Source: an uncultured Prevotella sp.
GTDB lineage: Bacteria; Bacteroidota; Bacteroidia; Bacteroidales; Bacteroidaceae
Direction: 5' to 3'
Assembly (NCBI GenBank): GCA_900317405.1
Contig: ONGP01000020.1
Location: 1 to 34,792 of the forward strand
DNA length: 34,792 bases
Positions within the stretch are counted from its first letter, which is position 1. Every line of letters begins with the position of its first letter. Positions 15,115-23,607 of the stretch are shown in pieces. Made by a program: the position numbers and the translations under genes. The notes beneath the pieces are model-generated. The model searched no databases and had not been told where the DNA came from. It saw only the letters and a program-made list of their open reading frames with translations.

Positions 15115-16865
15115 ATAGATTCGATAAACTTAACCACAGCATCACGATCGGCCTTTGGAAGATTATAGAACTTCTCTGTAGGACGATAAGCATCGCTCTG
15201 CTTAGAATAACCATGCCACATGATAGCCTCGATTACAGAACGTGCACGACAGTCGTGCAGACGATCATCAGCACCTGTGAGTCGGCGGCTCAAACCACGT
15301 CCCCAGAGTGGTGTGGTACGACACCATCCTGTGCGGATATCATTAGCCATGAACAGACGGTGCTGAACCATATCAGTGTATGGCCAGATGGTCTGATTAG
15401 CATATTTAGGCAGCATGCTGCTTGCACTCTTACCAACTGACTGTGCGTAAGACTTGATGCTGGCATCTATCCACATATTGTCAGAACCAGTCTTCCAAGA
15501 TGGACGGTGACAATTGGCACAACCTATCTCTGAGAATAGTTCCTTACCACGCTGTACATCGGCATCATTAAGATTACGTGCAGCAGGAACAGCCAGTCCA
15601 CGATGCCATACCATAAACTGGTAGTACTGCTTGTCGCTCATCTCGTCTTCGCCATTGTAAGGCGCACCTTTGAGCAGATACTTCTCGAACGTGTCCTTAT
15701 AGGCTATAGATGGAGTATTGAGTACCTCATATACACGATTGGCAATACCCTCGCTAGTACCATCAGCATAATATGGATAAAGTATGCTGGTAGGCGAAGA
15801 ACCATGCTCCTGGATATAGCTGATAACCTCAGGATCCTCGCTCTGAGCCTTAGCCCAGGCTGCAGTGGTGTACAACCAATGGCGATCAGAACGTGTAACA
15901 TTGGTGATATTCCAGATAGCATTTGAACCAGCACCATCCTGCAATGAACCACGTGTCATGGCATAGGTGAAACGCTTGAGCGGACCATGAGAGCCATGAT
16001 GTGAACCTGTGTCATTATAAGGAGCAGAATAATATGCACTAGCCTTGAAGGTATTAGTCTCCTTATCCCACATTGCAGGATTAAGCTCTGCATGCTTAGC
16101 CTCCTTGGCCCACTGCTCTTCGATATCGGCATCGTCGATAGCATCGAGCAGACCAGTGCCATAAACGCCAATGGTAGACTCAAGGCGAACAGCATAGTCA
16201 GTAGGCTTAGGATTGGTATTGAAAGCCGACTGAGGAATGCGAACCTCAGGATATATAAGCGAATAGCTCTCACCATCAGGGAAGGTCATAGAGAGGCCAC
16301 TCTCCATCGCAGTAACGCTCTTCCACTCTATCTCAATCTGATTCTCATCGATAGGAGCCTTGAAGGGAGCCATAGCCTGAGTCTGCGGCATACCTGTAAC
16401 CTCAGAGATATAGGCGTTGGTCTCAGGATGGTAGATAACCAGCAGATAGCCATTGCCAACGGTATTAGCACGATACTCTGTCTGGCGTTTACCATGGCCA
16501 TAAGAGGGATGGCAGGTGATACAACCATTGCGCACCCATGCTGGTCCCAAACCCTTACGAGGAGCCTGCTCGAAGGTATAGAGTTTCTCAAAGAAGCCCT
16601 CACCTACATTAAAGTCTTCCATCATGCCTGCCATCTGCTCTACAACAGGTGTAGGGGCTGAATAGCTGGCTTTCTCAGTAGTTCCAAGCTGTCCGCCTGG
16701 AAACCACTCATCGGCAGTAAAATTGCCAGTAGCCTTACCAAATGCCTGCTCTTCCTGTTCAAGTTCGCCAAGTCCGCTAGGATCGTCGCTAGAACATGCA
16801 GAAAGCATAGGGGCTGCTACGAGCGCTGCAATTGCCAAGTTCTTAAAATTCCAAGTATTTGTCAT
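15111..16865 (-). CDS. Di-heme cytochrome c lipoprotein, DUF1111 family
   Basis: This 584-aa exported lipoprotein has a signal peptide ending in the lipobox MLSAC|SS. Two c-type heme motifs are visible: CITCH in NGCITCHPSYGHG near residue 115 and CANCH in IGCANCHRPSW near 450, in the arrangement of the di-heme DUF1111 ('thiol oxidoreductase') family. The C-terminal TTPLWGRGL…LHDCRARSVIEAIMWHG segment is also typical. It probably transfers electrons at the outer or periplasmic membrane face. The family often sits with imelysin-type proteins, as here. The ATG at 16863-16865 (MTNTWNFKN) is used because the lipobox then lies at a normal distance; an in-frame start 11 codons upstream exists. Confidence 0.85.
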   Translation of the reverse strand: MTNTWNFKNLAIAALVAAPMLSACSSDDPSGLGELEQEEQAFGKATGNFTADEWFPGGQLGTTEKASYSAPTPVVEQMAGMMEDFNVGEGFFEKLYTFEQAPRKGLGPAWVRNGCITCHPSYGHGKRQTEYRANTVGNGYLLVIYHPETNAYISEVTGMPQTQAMAPFKAPIDENQIEIEWKSVTAMESGLSMTFPDGESYSLIYPEVRIPQSAFNTNPKPTDYAVRLESTIGVYGTGLLDAIDDADIEEQWAKEAKHAELNPAMWDKETNTFKASAYYSAPYNDTGSHHGSHGPLKRFTYAMTRGSLQDGAGSNAIWNITNVTRSDRHWLYTTAAWAKAQSEDPEVISYIQEHGSSPTSILYPYYADGTSEGIANRVYEVLNTPSIAYKDTFEKYLLKGAPYNGEDEMSDKQYYQFMVWHRGLAVPAARNLNDADVQRGKELFSEIGCANCHRPSWKTGSDNMWIDASIKSYAQSVGKSASSMLPKYANQTIWPYTDMVQHRLFMANDIRTGWCRTTPLWGRGLSRRLTGADDRLHDCRARSVIEAIMWHGYSKQSDAYRPTEKFYNLPKADRDAVVKFIESI

Positions 16866-16891
16866 TGTTTTGTCTTTTAAGCCAATTAAGC

Positions 16892-16909
16892 GCCCCATCT
16901 GTTTTACCA
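16892..16909 (-). other. Hairpin in imelysin/di-heme intergenic gap
   Basis: CATCTG and CAGATG form a 6-bp stem around TTTTAC in the 79-nt gap between the two coding regions. No U-tract follows on the minus strand, so it is more likely an mRNA processing or stability element than a terminator. Confidence 0.4.
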
Positions 16910-16944
16910 GATGAGTCGCTTTATTGGACGGTTATTATTCTATT

Positions 16945-18264
16945 TTACTCCTCAACTTCCCAATCCTCATCATCCTCGAATGCGATGTTCCAAATGGTGC
17001 AGCAGTACTTAACGAATGGTGATGGCATATTGCTGATACCCTCGATAGCACTTACATAGGCATTCTCAACACTATTGTTTACAGCATCCTTCTTAACGCT
17101 GGCAAAGAAGGTGTGGAAACTGAACTTGTTAGCCTTCTTATCGGTAGAACCAAGCCATACGTTGCGGATAGAACGGATGTTATCACGGAAATCTGTAATA
17201 GAGTTGTAGCTGTAAGGTGACTCAACATACGATACATCGCCTGCAGAGAATGGATTGGCAATCTTAGCTGTACCAACCTCGTTGGCAATAGCCAGACAGC
17301 TACCTTCATCGTCAGAGAGTACCTGAGCAATGGCATCCTTAAGTGTTGGAAATGAGCTGTTGCTACCAGCTACACCAGCATTGATCAGGTTATCGCCATA
17401 AGAGAGGCCCTTCTCAGTCTGATAGTCGAGACCAGCAGCCTTTACAACCGACAGACGGATGGCATCCTTACCACCATCCCATGCGCACTGCAACTGGAAT
17501 GTGCGCTGCTTGAGCAGGGTACAGATGGTCTGAGCATATGCCAACTCCTTCTCGCCAGAAATATTCTCGAAGTTTTTATAGGTGTCGTTACCCTTGAGCT
17601 CTGCAACCTTACGTGGCTGTCCATCGCGGAAAAGAATGAACTCGAGAGCGTGGAAACCAAGGATAGTAGCATCGTCGAGCATTTCATCGTTCATACCATT
17701 ATTGAAGTAGCTGAGCAGCAGTGAACGATTAAGTGGCCATGAGTCGATAGTAGGATCGACATCGAAATCAGATGCGGCACCACCAAGGAAAGCCTCGCTC
17801 TGCTCCCAATACATACGGGCAGCCTTAAAGTCCTTACAAGCCTCATCGATCTGAGCCTGTGTGATGGTGCTTGTGGTGAGGCCGTTAAGGGTCTTCTCGA
17901 GAGCCTCTGTGTTATCGGCCAGCTTGGTATATGTAGGAACAATTACATTGCTAACAAGATTCTTGAGTACCTCGCGCAGATAAGCCTCCTGAGCCTCAGT
18001 AAGCTTGGCTGAACCAATGATGGCATTGGCGGCCTCGAGCTCGCTTACGATATCAGCACAACCATCTACTGCTGACTCGCCAAATGACTTGACGCTGAAG
18101 TTTGCAGCTGTAGTATTAGCTGAATAGCTATCAGCATCTACAACAGGAGTGGTCTCGGTTACATTGAAATCTGTTTCATCATTCTTGTTGTCATCATCGC
18201 TGCTACATGCAGTGAAAGAGAGTCCCATCATCAGGACTGCCATTGAATAAAAAGTCTTTTTCAT
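16945..18264 (-). CDS. Imelysin-family (peptidase M75-like) lipoprotein
   Basis: This 439-aa protein has a lipoprotein signal (MKKTFYSMAVLMMGLSFTAC|SS) followed by an acidic linker. The imelysin signature GxHAxE appears as LGFHALEFILF. Upstream, YWEQSEAFLGG and the SWPLNRSLL segment fit the helical-bundle fold. Imelysin-like proteins such as IrpA and EfeO/EfeM relatives are linked to iron uptake or metal binding at the cell surface; peptidase activity is not general. It lies 41 nt downstream of the porin gene and upstream of the di-heme lipoprotein gene, which supports a shared metal/redox role for the operon. Confidence 0.9.
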   Translation of the reverse strand: MKKTFYSMAVLMMGLSFTACSSDDDNKNDETDFNVTETTPVVDADSYSANTTAANFSVKSFGESAVDGCADIVSELEAANAIIGSAKLTEAQEAYLREVLKNLVSNVIVPTYTKLADNTEALEKTLNGLTTSTITQAQIDEACKDFKAARMYWEQSEAFLGGAASDFDVDPTIDSWPLNRSLLLSYFNNGMNDEMLDDATILGFHALEFILFRDGQPRKVAELKGNDTYKNFENISGEKELAYAQTICTLLKQRTFQLQCAWDGGKDAIRLSVVKAAGLDYQTEKGLSYGDNLINAGVAGSNSSFPTLKDAIAQVLSDDEGSCLAIANEVGTAKIANPFSAGDVSYVESPYSYNSITDFRDNIRSIRNVWLGSTDKKANKFSFHTFFASVKKDAVNNSVENAYVSAIEGISNMPSPFVKYCCTIWNIAFEDDEDWEVEE

Positions 18265-18305
18265 TTCTATACTTATAATTTATTGGTTATGATAATCAGT
18301 GATGT

Positions 18306-19607
18306 TTAAAGGAAGAATCCCTCGTAAGTTACACCTATATTAATAGAGGGCTCGTTGTTATAGGCGCTCTTAAGCATACGGTTAGAATACTCGGCCTTGA
18401 TGGCAATCTCTGGTATAGGATAGTAGTTTACACCAAAGGCCATACGCTTAACCTCTGTATAGTCGTAGGCTGCATTCTTGGTATTGCTGGCGTATGGATT
18501 ATACTGCTCGTAGCGACCAAAGACATACAACTTTTTGTCATCACGACGCAGGCTGCTGATCTGCGAAAAGATGTCGTAACCAGCCTCAATACCTACTGCA
18601 TAGGCATTCTTGCTGACAAAGGCAGAGTGGTGATAAGGCGACTTCTTATTGGTGCGATTGTAGATATACTTAAGTTGTTCAGCATCGCCCAGATAGCCAT
18701 AGTCGGCCTGACCACGTATAATCCAGTTGTGAGCATCGTAGGTAAAATCGAAAGCTCCAACCAGCACCTGACCTTTATACTGTGCATCAACGCCATTTGC
18801 ATTCTTAGGATAGCTGTTGCCTATGCTCTCGCCATAATAGCCACTAAGACCAATACGAAGGCCTGGTACAGAGTAGTTGTCGATGCGCAGAGCTACACCA
18901 TACTTATTAGCTACCTCGAACTCAAGAGGATTGGCAGCACCCTTCTTAATCCAGTTTACATTGGTAAAGTTATCGGCATTAAGACCTGCCAACAACTGTG
19001 CCTCGTAGCGGAATGACTTATAGCGACCAAAGAATGAAACACCCGTCTGATGCCAAGTGCTGGGCATAATGGTGTTTTCGCCTTCAGGACGATATACAGT
19101 AAAGAAGTTGAGAGGCTCGTGGTGGGCATTGTTCAGACCTACTGGAACAACAATATGGCCAAAGCGCAGATTGGCTGCACGCGAAAAGGTTTTCTGAATC
19201 CAGAACTGCTCAAGTTCTACCTCACCACCCTTCTCAGTCTCCTGTTCCCATTCGCCGCCTTCCTCGTCTTCTTTCTCATAGGCAAGGCCAGCACCGCCAT
19301 GTTCGAACTCAATCTCAGTGCCAAACGACCAGCCTTTGCCAAAATCGTAGCCAAGGTATATTACCGCATGGGGGATATCGAATCGGCCATGGCTAGGGTC
19401 ATTCTTATGCTCCTCTGGCTGACTGTATCTACTAACATGATCACTAAAAAAATTGCGTGAGTAAGCTACCTCTCCGTAGCCACCCACGCTTAATTTGTTG
19501 CCCTTAGCGTGCTGCATCACGCTGTCGGCAGCATTAACCTGTGCATGAACAGTAGCCACACCTGCTACCGCTAAACAGCACATAGAAAACTTCACAAACT
19601 TATTCAT
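18306..19607 (-). CDS. Outer-membrane porin (phosphate-selective porin-like beta-barrel)
   Basis: This 433-aa protein has a signal peptide (MNKFVKFSMCCLAVAGVATVHA|Q) and then alternating amphipathic beta-strands (LSVGGYGEVAYSR, WSFGTEIEFEHGG, LRFGHIVVPVG, GVAFSFFGRY-type segments), ending in an aromatic residue and Leu (YEGFFL). This pattern fits the OprO/P-type porins of Bacteroidota. An acidic loop rich in Glu and Gly at about residues 110-135 could bind cations. First gene of the imelysin operon; a good promoter lies at 19637-19667. I chose the ATG at 19605-19607 since the upstream in-frame start (19667) lies inside the promoter. Confidence 0.8.
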   Translation of the reverse strand: MNKFVKFSMCCLAVAGVATVHAQVNAADSVMQHAKGNKLSVGGYGEVAYSRNFFSDHVSRYSQPEEHKNDPSHGRFDIPHAVIYLGYDFGKGWSFGTEIEFEHGGAGLAYEKEDEEGGEWEQETEKGGEVELEQFWIQKTFSRAANLRFGHIVVPVGLNNAHHEPLNFFTVYRPEGENTIMPSTWHQTGVSFFGRYKSFRYEAQLLAGLNADNFTNVNWIKKGAANPLEFEVANKYGVALRIDNYSVPGLRIGLSGYYGESIGNSYPKNANGVDAQYKGQVLVGAFDFTYDAHNWIIRGQADYGYLGDAEQLKYIYNRTNKKSPYHHSAFVSKNAYAVGIEAGYDIFSQISSLRRDDKKLYVFGRYEQYNPYASNTKNAAYDYTEVKRMAFGVNYYPIPEIAIKAEYSNRMLKSAYNNEPSINIGVTYEGFFL

Positions 19608-19636
19608 TACTAACTCAATTTTTTCAATTCTGGGTG

Positions 19637-19667
19637 CAAAGGTAACAGCATTTTGGCGGATAACCAA
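19637..19667 (-). promoter_or_regulatory. Promoter of porin-imelysin-di-heme operon
   Basis: On the minus strand TTG (19665-19667), a 20-nt spacer and TACCTTTG (19637-19644) match the consensus closely. A direct repeat AATACCTAA (19666-19674) overlaps the -33 element. Confidence 0.75.
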
Positions 19668-19735
19668 TACCTAAAAATGATGAAATAGGCCGTTTTTGCT
19701 AGTTTTGTAGGAGTTTGATACTCAAAAATACCTAA
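19666..19735. promoter_or_regulatory. Possible operator region between divergent promoters
   Basis: The 9-mer AATACCTAA occurs at 19666-19674 and 19727-19735, once over the porin -33 element and once about 10 nt upstream of the regulator -33 element. A dyad GAGT-TTGAT-ACTC lies at 19711-19723. Both are candidates for regulator binding; this is inference. Confidence 0.35.
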
Positions 19736-19744
19736 TACTAATTA

Positions 19745-19775
19745 TTGCACATATCAAAAAATAGTATTAATTTTG
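19745..19775 (+). promoter_or_regulatory. Promoter of RIC-LuxR regulator gene
   Basis: TTG (19745-19747), a 20-nt spacer and TAATTTTG (19768-19775) match the Bacteroidota consensus. The predicted leader is about 26 nt. Confidence 0.7.
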
Positions 19776-19807
19776 CACCCGTAATAATTAATAGGTAGAA
19801 GAAGGAA

Positions 19808-20770
19808 ATGAAGAATCAGAAAATGTATGAGGCCGATGACAAGATGATATCGCTGATACGTGATAACTATGACCTGCTGCAGAGCCTTGGCAGCTTTGGA
19901 ATCAATCTGGGATTCGGCGATAAGACAGTACGCGAGACGTGTGAGGACAACAATGTAGACACCTACACATTTCTGGCGGTGGTGAACTACACCATCAACG
20001 GATATGGCGAGTTTGAGGCCGACACACAGTTAAGCGTGCCCACACTGCTGCAGTATCTGGAGGCCTGCCACGCTTATTTCCTTGAGTTTCAGCTACCTTA
20101 TATACGTAGAGAGCTATCAGAGAGTCTGGATGAGAACGACTCACTGGGACGACTGATACTTAGATTCTATGACGAATATGCCCATGAGATAAAACGACAC
20201 ATGCAGTATGAGCAGAAGACACTGTTCCCATATGTAAAGTCGCTGATTGACGGGCATCCTGCCAACGACTATAACGTTGAAACATTCTCGAAGCATCATG
20301 GTGCAACAGACAAAAAACTGCGAGAACTGAAATTGCTGATAATCAAATATCTGCCACAGGACGGACTGCACAACAACCAACTGACAGCCACTCTGCACGA
20401 TATCTATGAAAACGAGGTATGGCTGCGACAGCATGCTGAAGTGGAAGATCACATATTTGTGCCTGCCATCCGCCGACTAGAGCAGATAACCAAGCAGAAC
20501 GATGTGAGCCGCAACATATCAGGAATGGTATTTGGAAGTGCACAGGCACAGAATCCTGATGCACTAAGCGACAGAGAGAAAGATGTAATTATATCGCTGG
20601 TTCAGGGCATGTCGAACAAAGAGATAGCCGACCATCTGTGTATATCGATCAATACGGTTATCACTCATAGACGCAACATAGCCAGAAAGCTACAAATACA
20701 TTCACCAGCCGGATTGACCATTTATGCAATAGTCAATGGGCTGGTGGACATATCAACTGTAAAGTTATAA
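19808..20770 (+). CDS. RIC/hemerythrin-type di-iron domain fused to LuxR helix-turn-helix
   Basis: This 320-aa cytoplasmic protein has three parts. Residues 12-75 resemble the N-terminal ScdA/YtfE domain (SLGSFGINLGFGDKTVRETCED). Residues 80-225 form a hemerythrin-like four-helix bundle with candidate iron ligands His88, His131, Glu135, His163 or His164, His209 and Glu213, the set used by RIC (YtfE-type) iron-sulfur cluster repair proteins. Residues 252-312 are a LuxR/GerE helix-turn-helix (LSDREKDVIISLVQGMSNKEIADHL). The design suggests a transcription factor that senses NO, O2 or iron through a di-iron site. It is divergent from the porin-imelysin operon, its most likely target. The convergent 18-nt gap to the next gene has no terminator that I can see. 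Confidence 0.85.
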   Translation: MKNQKMYEADDKMISLIRDNYDLLQSLGSFGINLGFGDKTVRETCEDNNVDTYTFLAVVNYTINGYGEFEADTQLSVPTLLQYLEACHAYFLEFQLPYIRRELSESLDENDSLGRLILRFYDEYAHEIKRHMQYEQKTLFPYVKSLIDGHPANDYNVETFSKHHGATDKKLRELKLLIIKYLPQDGLHNNQLTATLHDIYENEVWLRQHAEVEDHIFVPAIRRLEQITKQNDVSRNISGMVFGSAQAQNPDALSDREKDVIISLVQGMSNKEIADHLCISINTVITHRRNIARKLQIHSPAGLTIYAIVNGLVDISTVKL

Positions 20771-20788
20771 AAGGTGTGTAGTGTTAGC

Positions 20789-22291
20789 TTAAGAATGTAA
20801 GAGCAACACAAAGCGTGTACCCTTAGTGAACTCGGCATCGATGTCGAGGTCACCCTTCATCTTCAATGCCATCTGCTTACAGATGGGCAGTCCAAGACCA
20901 TCACCCTCAGTAAAGTCCTTTACCTCAGTAAATGGCTTGAAAACATCATCGCGTTTCTCCTCTGGGATACCTGCGCCTGTATCAGATACAAGGAACTGGT
21001 GAACATGTGCACCACGTTTCTTGTAATCCAACCATATGGTACCATCACTAGGAGTATAGATAGCTGCATTGTTAAGCAAGTGGAGAAGTATGTGAGATAC
21101 ATACTCCTTGTTGATCTTTGCGCTCATATTTGGCACATTAACCTTCAGAGTTACTCCTGACTTAACTTTTTCGCGAATATCATCCATAAGTTCCTCGCAG
21201 AAAGGAGTGAGCTGAACATCCTCAAGTTCAACCTCTTCATCTATAGAATTCTCAAGGTCTGAAAGCTGAGAAATATGCTCAGAGAACTGCAGCAGTGCCT
21301 TAACCTCAGGAATCTTTTCGTCGAGCTTATGCAGTGTAGGATTAAGCTGGGCTGAGATATTGCTGATGAACTTAGCCTTCAAAGCATTGGTCTCATTAGC
21401 CAGGTTTATTGTCTTCTTCTGCTTGCGGGTGAGCAGGATGAATCGCATAAGTACGATACCACCCAGTACCAATGCAGCAGCCAGTGCAGCAGCCAGTATG
21501 CAGAGACCAACGATGATGGCCTGACGTGCTGTGAGCGAACTATCCTGATCGTCGATAACCTTCTCATTATCAGCAATCTGCTGCTTCAGCGCACCAATCT
21601 CGTCGGCATGCTTCAAGGTATTTACAGAATCCTTCCAAGCCAGATAGTTGCTATACGACTGGGCTACCATATTGGCATTGCCACTGCGGCGAGCATTAGC
21701 TATCAGTGTTTTGTAAACGTCATCAACCTTGTCGTACTGCTTAGAGGCTGTAAGTTTGCTAGCCATCTCTTTGAATACAGCATTACCCTGGGCATTCTGA
21801 CCAAATGAATAATAGTATACTGCCTTATTATAGAGAAGGTCATTCTTGAGCGCCTCATCAGCAGCATATGTCACCTGGTTCTCCATAATATCAATCTGAT
21901 CCTTGGCACTGTCGCCCTTGCGCAGCTTGATATACATGGCTAAACGCTCCTTGGTGATGATATAATGGAGGGAAGCCTTCTCCTTGGCATTCTTGCCACT
22001 AGCTTCTACCTCCTGATCGGCACGACGAAGCAGGTCGAAAGCTTCTTTCCAGTAATTCTCCCTGTAATACATTGCAGTGCCACGTGCAGCACACTCCATA
22101 CCTGACTTAAGGTCACCCTTCTTGGCATAGTCTTCGAAAGCACGGATAAAGTGGAATCGGGCACTTGCCACATTTCCTTTCTCCAAATCGCTTTCTGCAC
22201 GCTGATGTAACTCGCTTTTCTGAGCTTCCTGTGCATTAACAGCAGAGAAGCCTAAGCTTAAGCTTAAGAGTAGAATAAATACCTTTTTCAT
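20789..22291 (-). CDS. TPR-containing sensor histidine kinase lacking the canonical His
   Basis: This 500-aa protein has a signal peptide (to about residue 20), a periplasmic helical TPR-like region (25-225), a transmembrane helix (258-285) and a cytoplasmic kinase core. The ATP-binding domain is intact: N-box HLLNNAA (404-410), G1 DTGAG (437-441) and G2 GDGLGLPICK (463-472). The dimerisation helix reads FISNISAQLNPTL (308-320), where the usual FISNISHELRTPL has the phospho-acceptor His; residue 314 is Ala. His321 is seven residues further on and could substitute. Third gene of the TPR-ribH operon, 17 nt after ribH. No response regulator gene is adjacent. Confidence 0.85.
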   Translation of the reverse strand: MKKVFILLLSLSLGFSAVNAQEAQKSELHQRAESDLEKGNVASARFHFIRAFEDYAKKGDLKSGMECAARGTAMYYRENYWKEAFDLLRRADQEVEASGKNAKEKASLHYIITKERLAMYIKLRKGDSAKDQIDIMENQVTYAADEALKNDLLYNKAVYYYSFGQNAQGNAVFKEMASKLTASKQYDKVDDVYKTLIANARRSGNANMVAQSYSNYLAWKDSVNTLKHADEIGALKQQIADNEKVIDDQDSSLTARQAIIVGLCILAAALAAALVLGGIVLMRFILLTRKQKKTINLANETNALKAKFISNISAQLNPTLHKLDEKIPEVKALLQFSEHISQLSDLENSIDEEVELEDVQLTPFCEELMDDIREKVKSGVTLKVNVPNMSAKINKEYVSHILLHLLNNAAIYTPSDGTIWLDYKKRGAHVHQFLVSDTGAGIPEEKRDDVFKPFTEVKDFTEGDGLGLPICKQMALKMKGDLDIDAEFTKGTRFVLLLHS

Positions 22292-22308
22292 AATAATTAT
22301 AGATTAGA

Positions 22309-22779
22309 TTAAAACTTAGCCATCTTGATAGCTACTACGGCGCACTCATCACCCTTATTACCTAAGCGTCCACCTGCACGGTCGAGTGCCTGCTGCATGT
22401 CATTGGTGGTAAGGAGTCCGTAGATGACTGGGATATTGCTAGTAGCATTAAGACGTGCTATACCCTCGGTCACACCCTGACAGATGTAATCGAAGTGGGG
22501 AGTTTCGCCACGGATAACACTGCCAAGTACGATGACTGCATCGTAACCATCATTCAGCGTCATCTGATGTGCACCATAAATAAGTTCAAAACTACCTGGT
22601 ACAGTCTTAACGTGGATATTTTCAGGCAAAGCGCCATGCTTTTCGAGTGTGCTAACACATCCGTCAAGCAGGGCGCCAGTTATTTCAGGATTCCACTCGG
22701 CCACGACTACTCCGAAAATCATGTTCGAAGCGTCGGGCACAGTGGTAATATCGTATTCTGATAAGTTTTTAGTAGCCAT
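22309..22779 (-). CDS. ribH: 6,7-dimethyl-8-ribityllumazine synthase
   Basis: This 156-aa enzyme makes the penultimate compound of riboflavin synthesis from 5-amino-6-ribitylaminouracil and 3,4-dihydroxy-2-butanone-4-phosphate, and normally assembles into a capsid or pentamer. Motifs are [45 protein letters not shown] (with the catalytic His) and [11 protein letters not shown]. The length is normal for the family. It lies between the TPR protein gene (5-nt gap) and the histidine kinase gene; no other rib genes are in the window and no FMN riboswitch is apparent upstream. Confidence 0.96.
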   Translation of the reverse strand: MATKNLSEYDITTVPDASNMIFGVVVAEWNPEITGALLDGCVSTLEKHGALPENIHVKTVPGSFELIYGAHQMTLNDGYDAVIVLGSVIRGETPHFDYICQGVTEGIARLNATSNIPVIYGLLTTNDMQQALDRAGGRLGNKGDECAVVAIKMAKF

Positions 22780-22784
22780 GGTTA

Positions 22785-23468
22785 TTATTTAGCTGAAACA
22801 CGCTCAATATAACCATCGATAGTCTGATAAGCCATTGAGTTGAAATACTTATCCTTAACCTCTTGATACAGCTTCAGGGCCTCGTCGTTCTTACCCTGAC
22901 TCTCAAGGATCTCACCAGCCTGAATAAGGAATGTGGGAGACAGAGAGTTGTTGTCAGCCTTCTCTGCAGCCTTCTTAAGGTGAGATACAGCCTTATCGAG
23001 CTGATTGAGGTGAGCGTAAACATTGCCCAGAGCACCCTCAGCAGCAGGTGAAATCATCTGATCGTCAGCACCATCGAACTTCTCGATGTACTTGGCAGCA
23101 TCCTCCCACTTGTTGAGCTTAGCGCAGCAAAGACCTGCATAGAGGTTAGCCAGATTACCGGCTGCTGTACCACTGAACTCGTCGGCCAACTTAGCAAAGC
23201 CCTTGAAGCTGGCGCTGTCGCCATTAAGTGCCTGCTGGTAGTTATCGGCCATGAACAGCTGCTGTCCCTTGGCAATAGCTGTGCTAGCCTTAATCTCCTT
23301 AGGACCGCTGACATAGGTCTTGTAGAGAACTACACCAGCAATGATTACTACGATAGCTACTACTGTAGCAATAACTGCCTTCTTGTACTTAATGAAGAAG
23401 GCCTCACTCTGATTCAGGCTCTGTTCAGCTGTCTGAGCGGCCTGCTGTTGATTTGTTGTATTTGCCAT
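22785..23468 (-). CDS. Membrane-anchored tetratricopeptide repeat protein
   Basis: This 227-aa protein has a Gln-rich cytoplasmic N-terminus, one transmembrane helix (about 36-55, [19 protein letters not shown]) and then TPR-like helical repeats in which Ala/Leu/Tyr spacing is regular ([60 protein letters not shown]). The layout resembles YfgM, a periplasmic chaperone-network protein, but the relation is only by architecture. The ATG at 23466-23468 (MANTTNQQ) is preferred to one 8 codons upstream. First gene of the operon with ribH and the kinase; divergent from recF. Confidence 0.8.
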   Translation of the reverse strand: MANTTNQQQAAQTAEQSLNQSEAFFIKYKKAVIATVVAIVVIIAGVVLYKTYVSGPKEIKASTAIAKGQQLFMADNYQQALNGDSASFKGFAKLADEFSGTAAGNLANLYAGLCCAKLNKWEDAAKYIEKFDGADDQMISPAAEGALGNVYAHLNQLDKAVSHLKKAAEKADNNSLSPTFLIQAGEILESQGKNDEALKLYQEVKDKYFNSMAYQTIDGYIERVSAK

Positions 23469-23502
23469 TATAATATTTATATTTAATTTCAAAAATCGGG
23501 TG

Positions 23503-23510
23503 CAAAGTTA
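23503..23510 (-). promoter_or_regulatory. -7 box of TPR-ribH-kinase operon
   Basis: TAACTTTGCACCC on the minus strand fits the extended -7 pattern. No -33 element at correct spacing is evident. Confidence 0.5.
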
Positions 23511-23571
23511 CTAAAAAAGACACATATTTTACATATTTTCAAGGAAAATATTTATTAATCTGTGTTAATCC

Positions 23572-23603
23572 TTGCCATCAATGCCCAAAAATAGCTACCT
23601 TTG
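23572..23603 (+). promoter_or_regulatory. Promoter of recF
   Basis: TTG (23572-23574), a 21-nt spacer and TACCTTTG (23596-23603) form a good promoter. The recF ATG is only 5 nt past the box, which implies a leaderless or nearly leaderless transcript. Confidence 0.7.
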
Positions 23604-23607
23604 CGCC

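Noticed and set aside
22780-22800. FMN riboswitch upstream of ribH
   Set aside because: Only 5 nt separate ribH from the preceding gene, and the operon leader (23469-23505) is too short for an RFN element.
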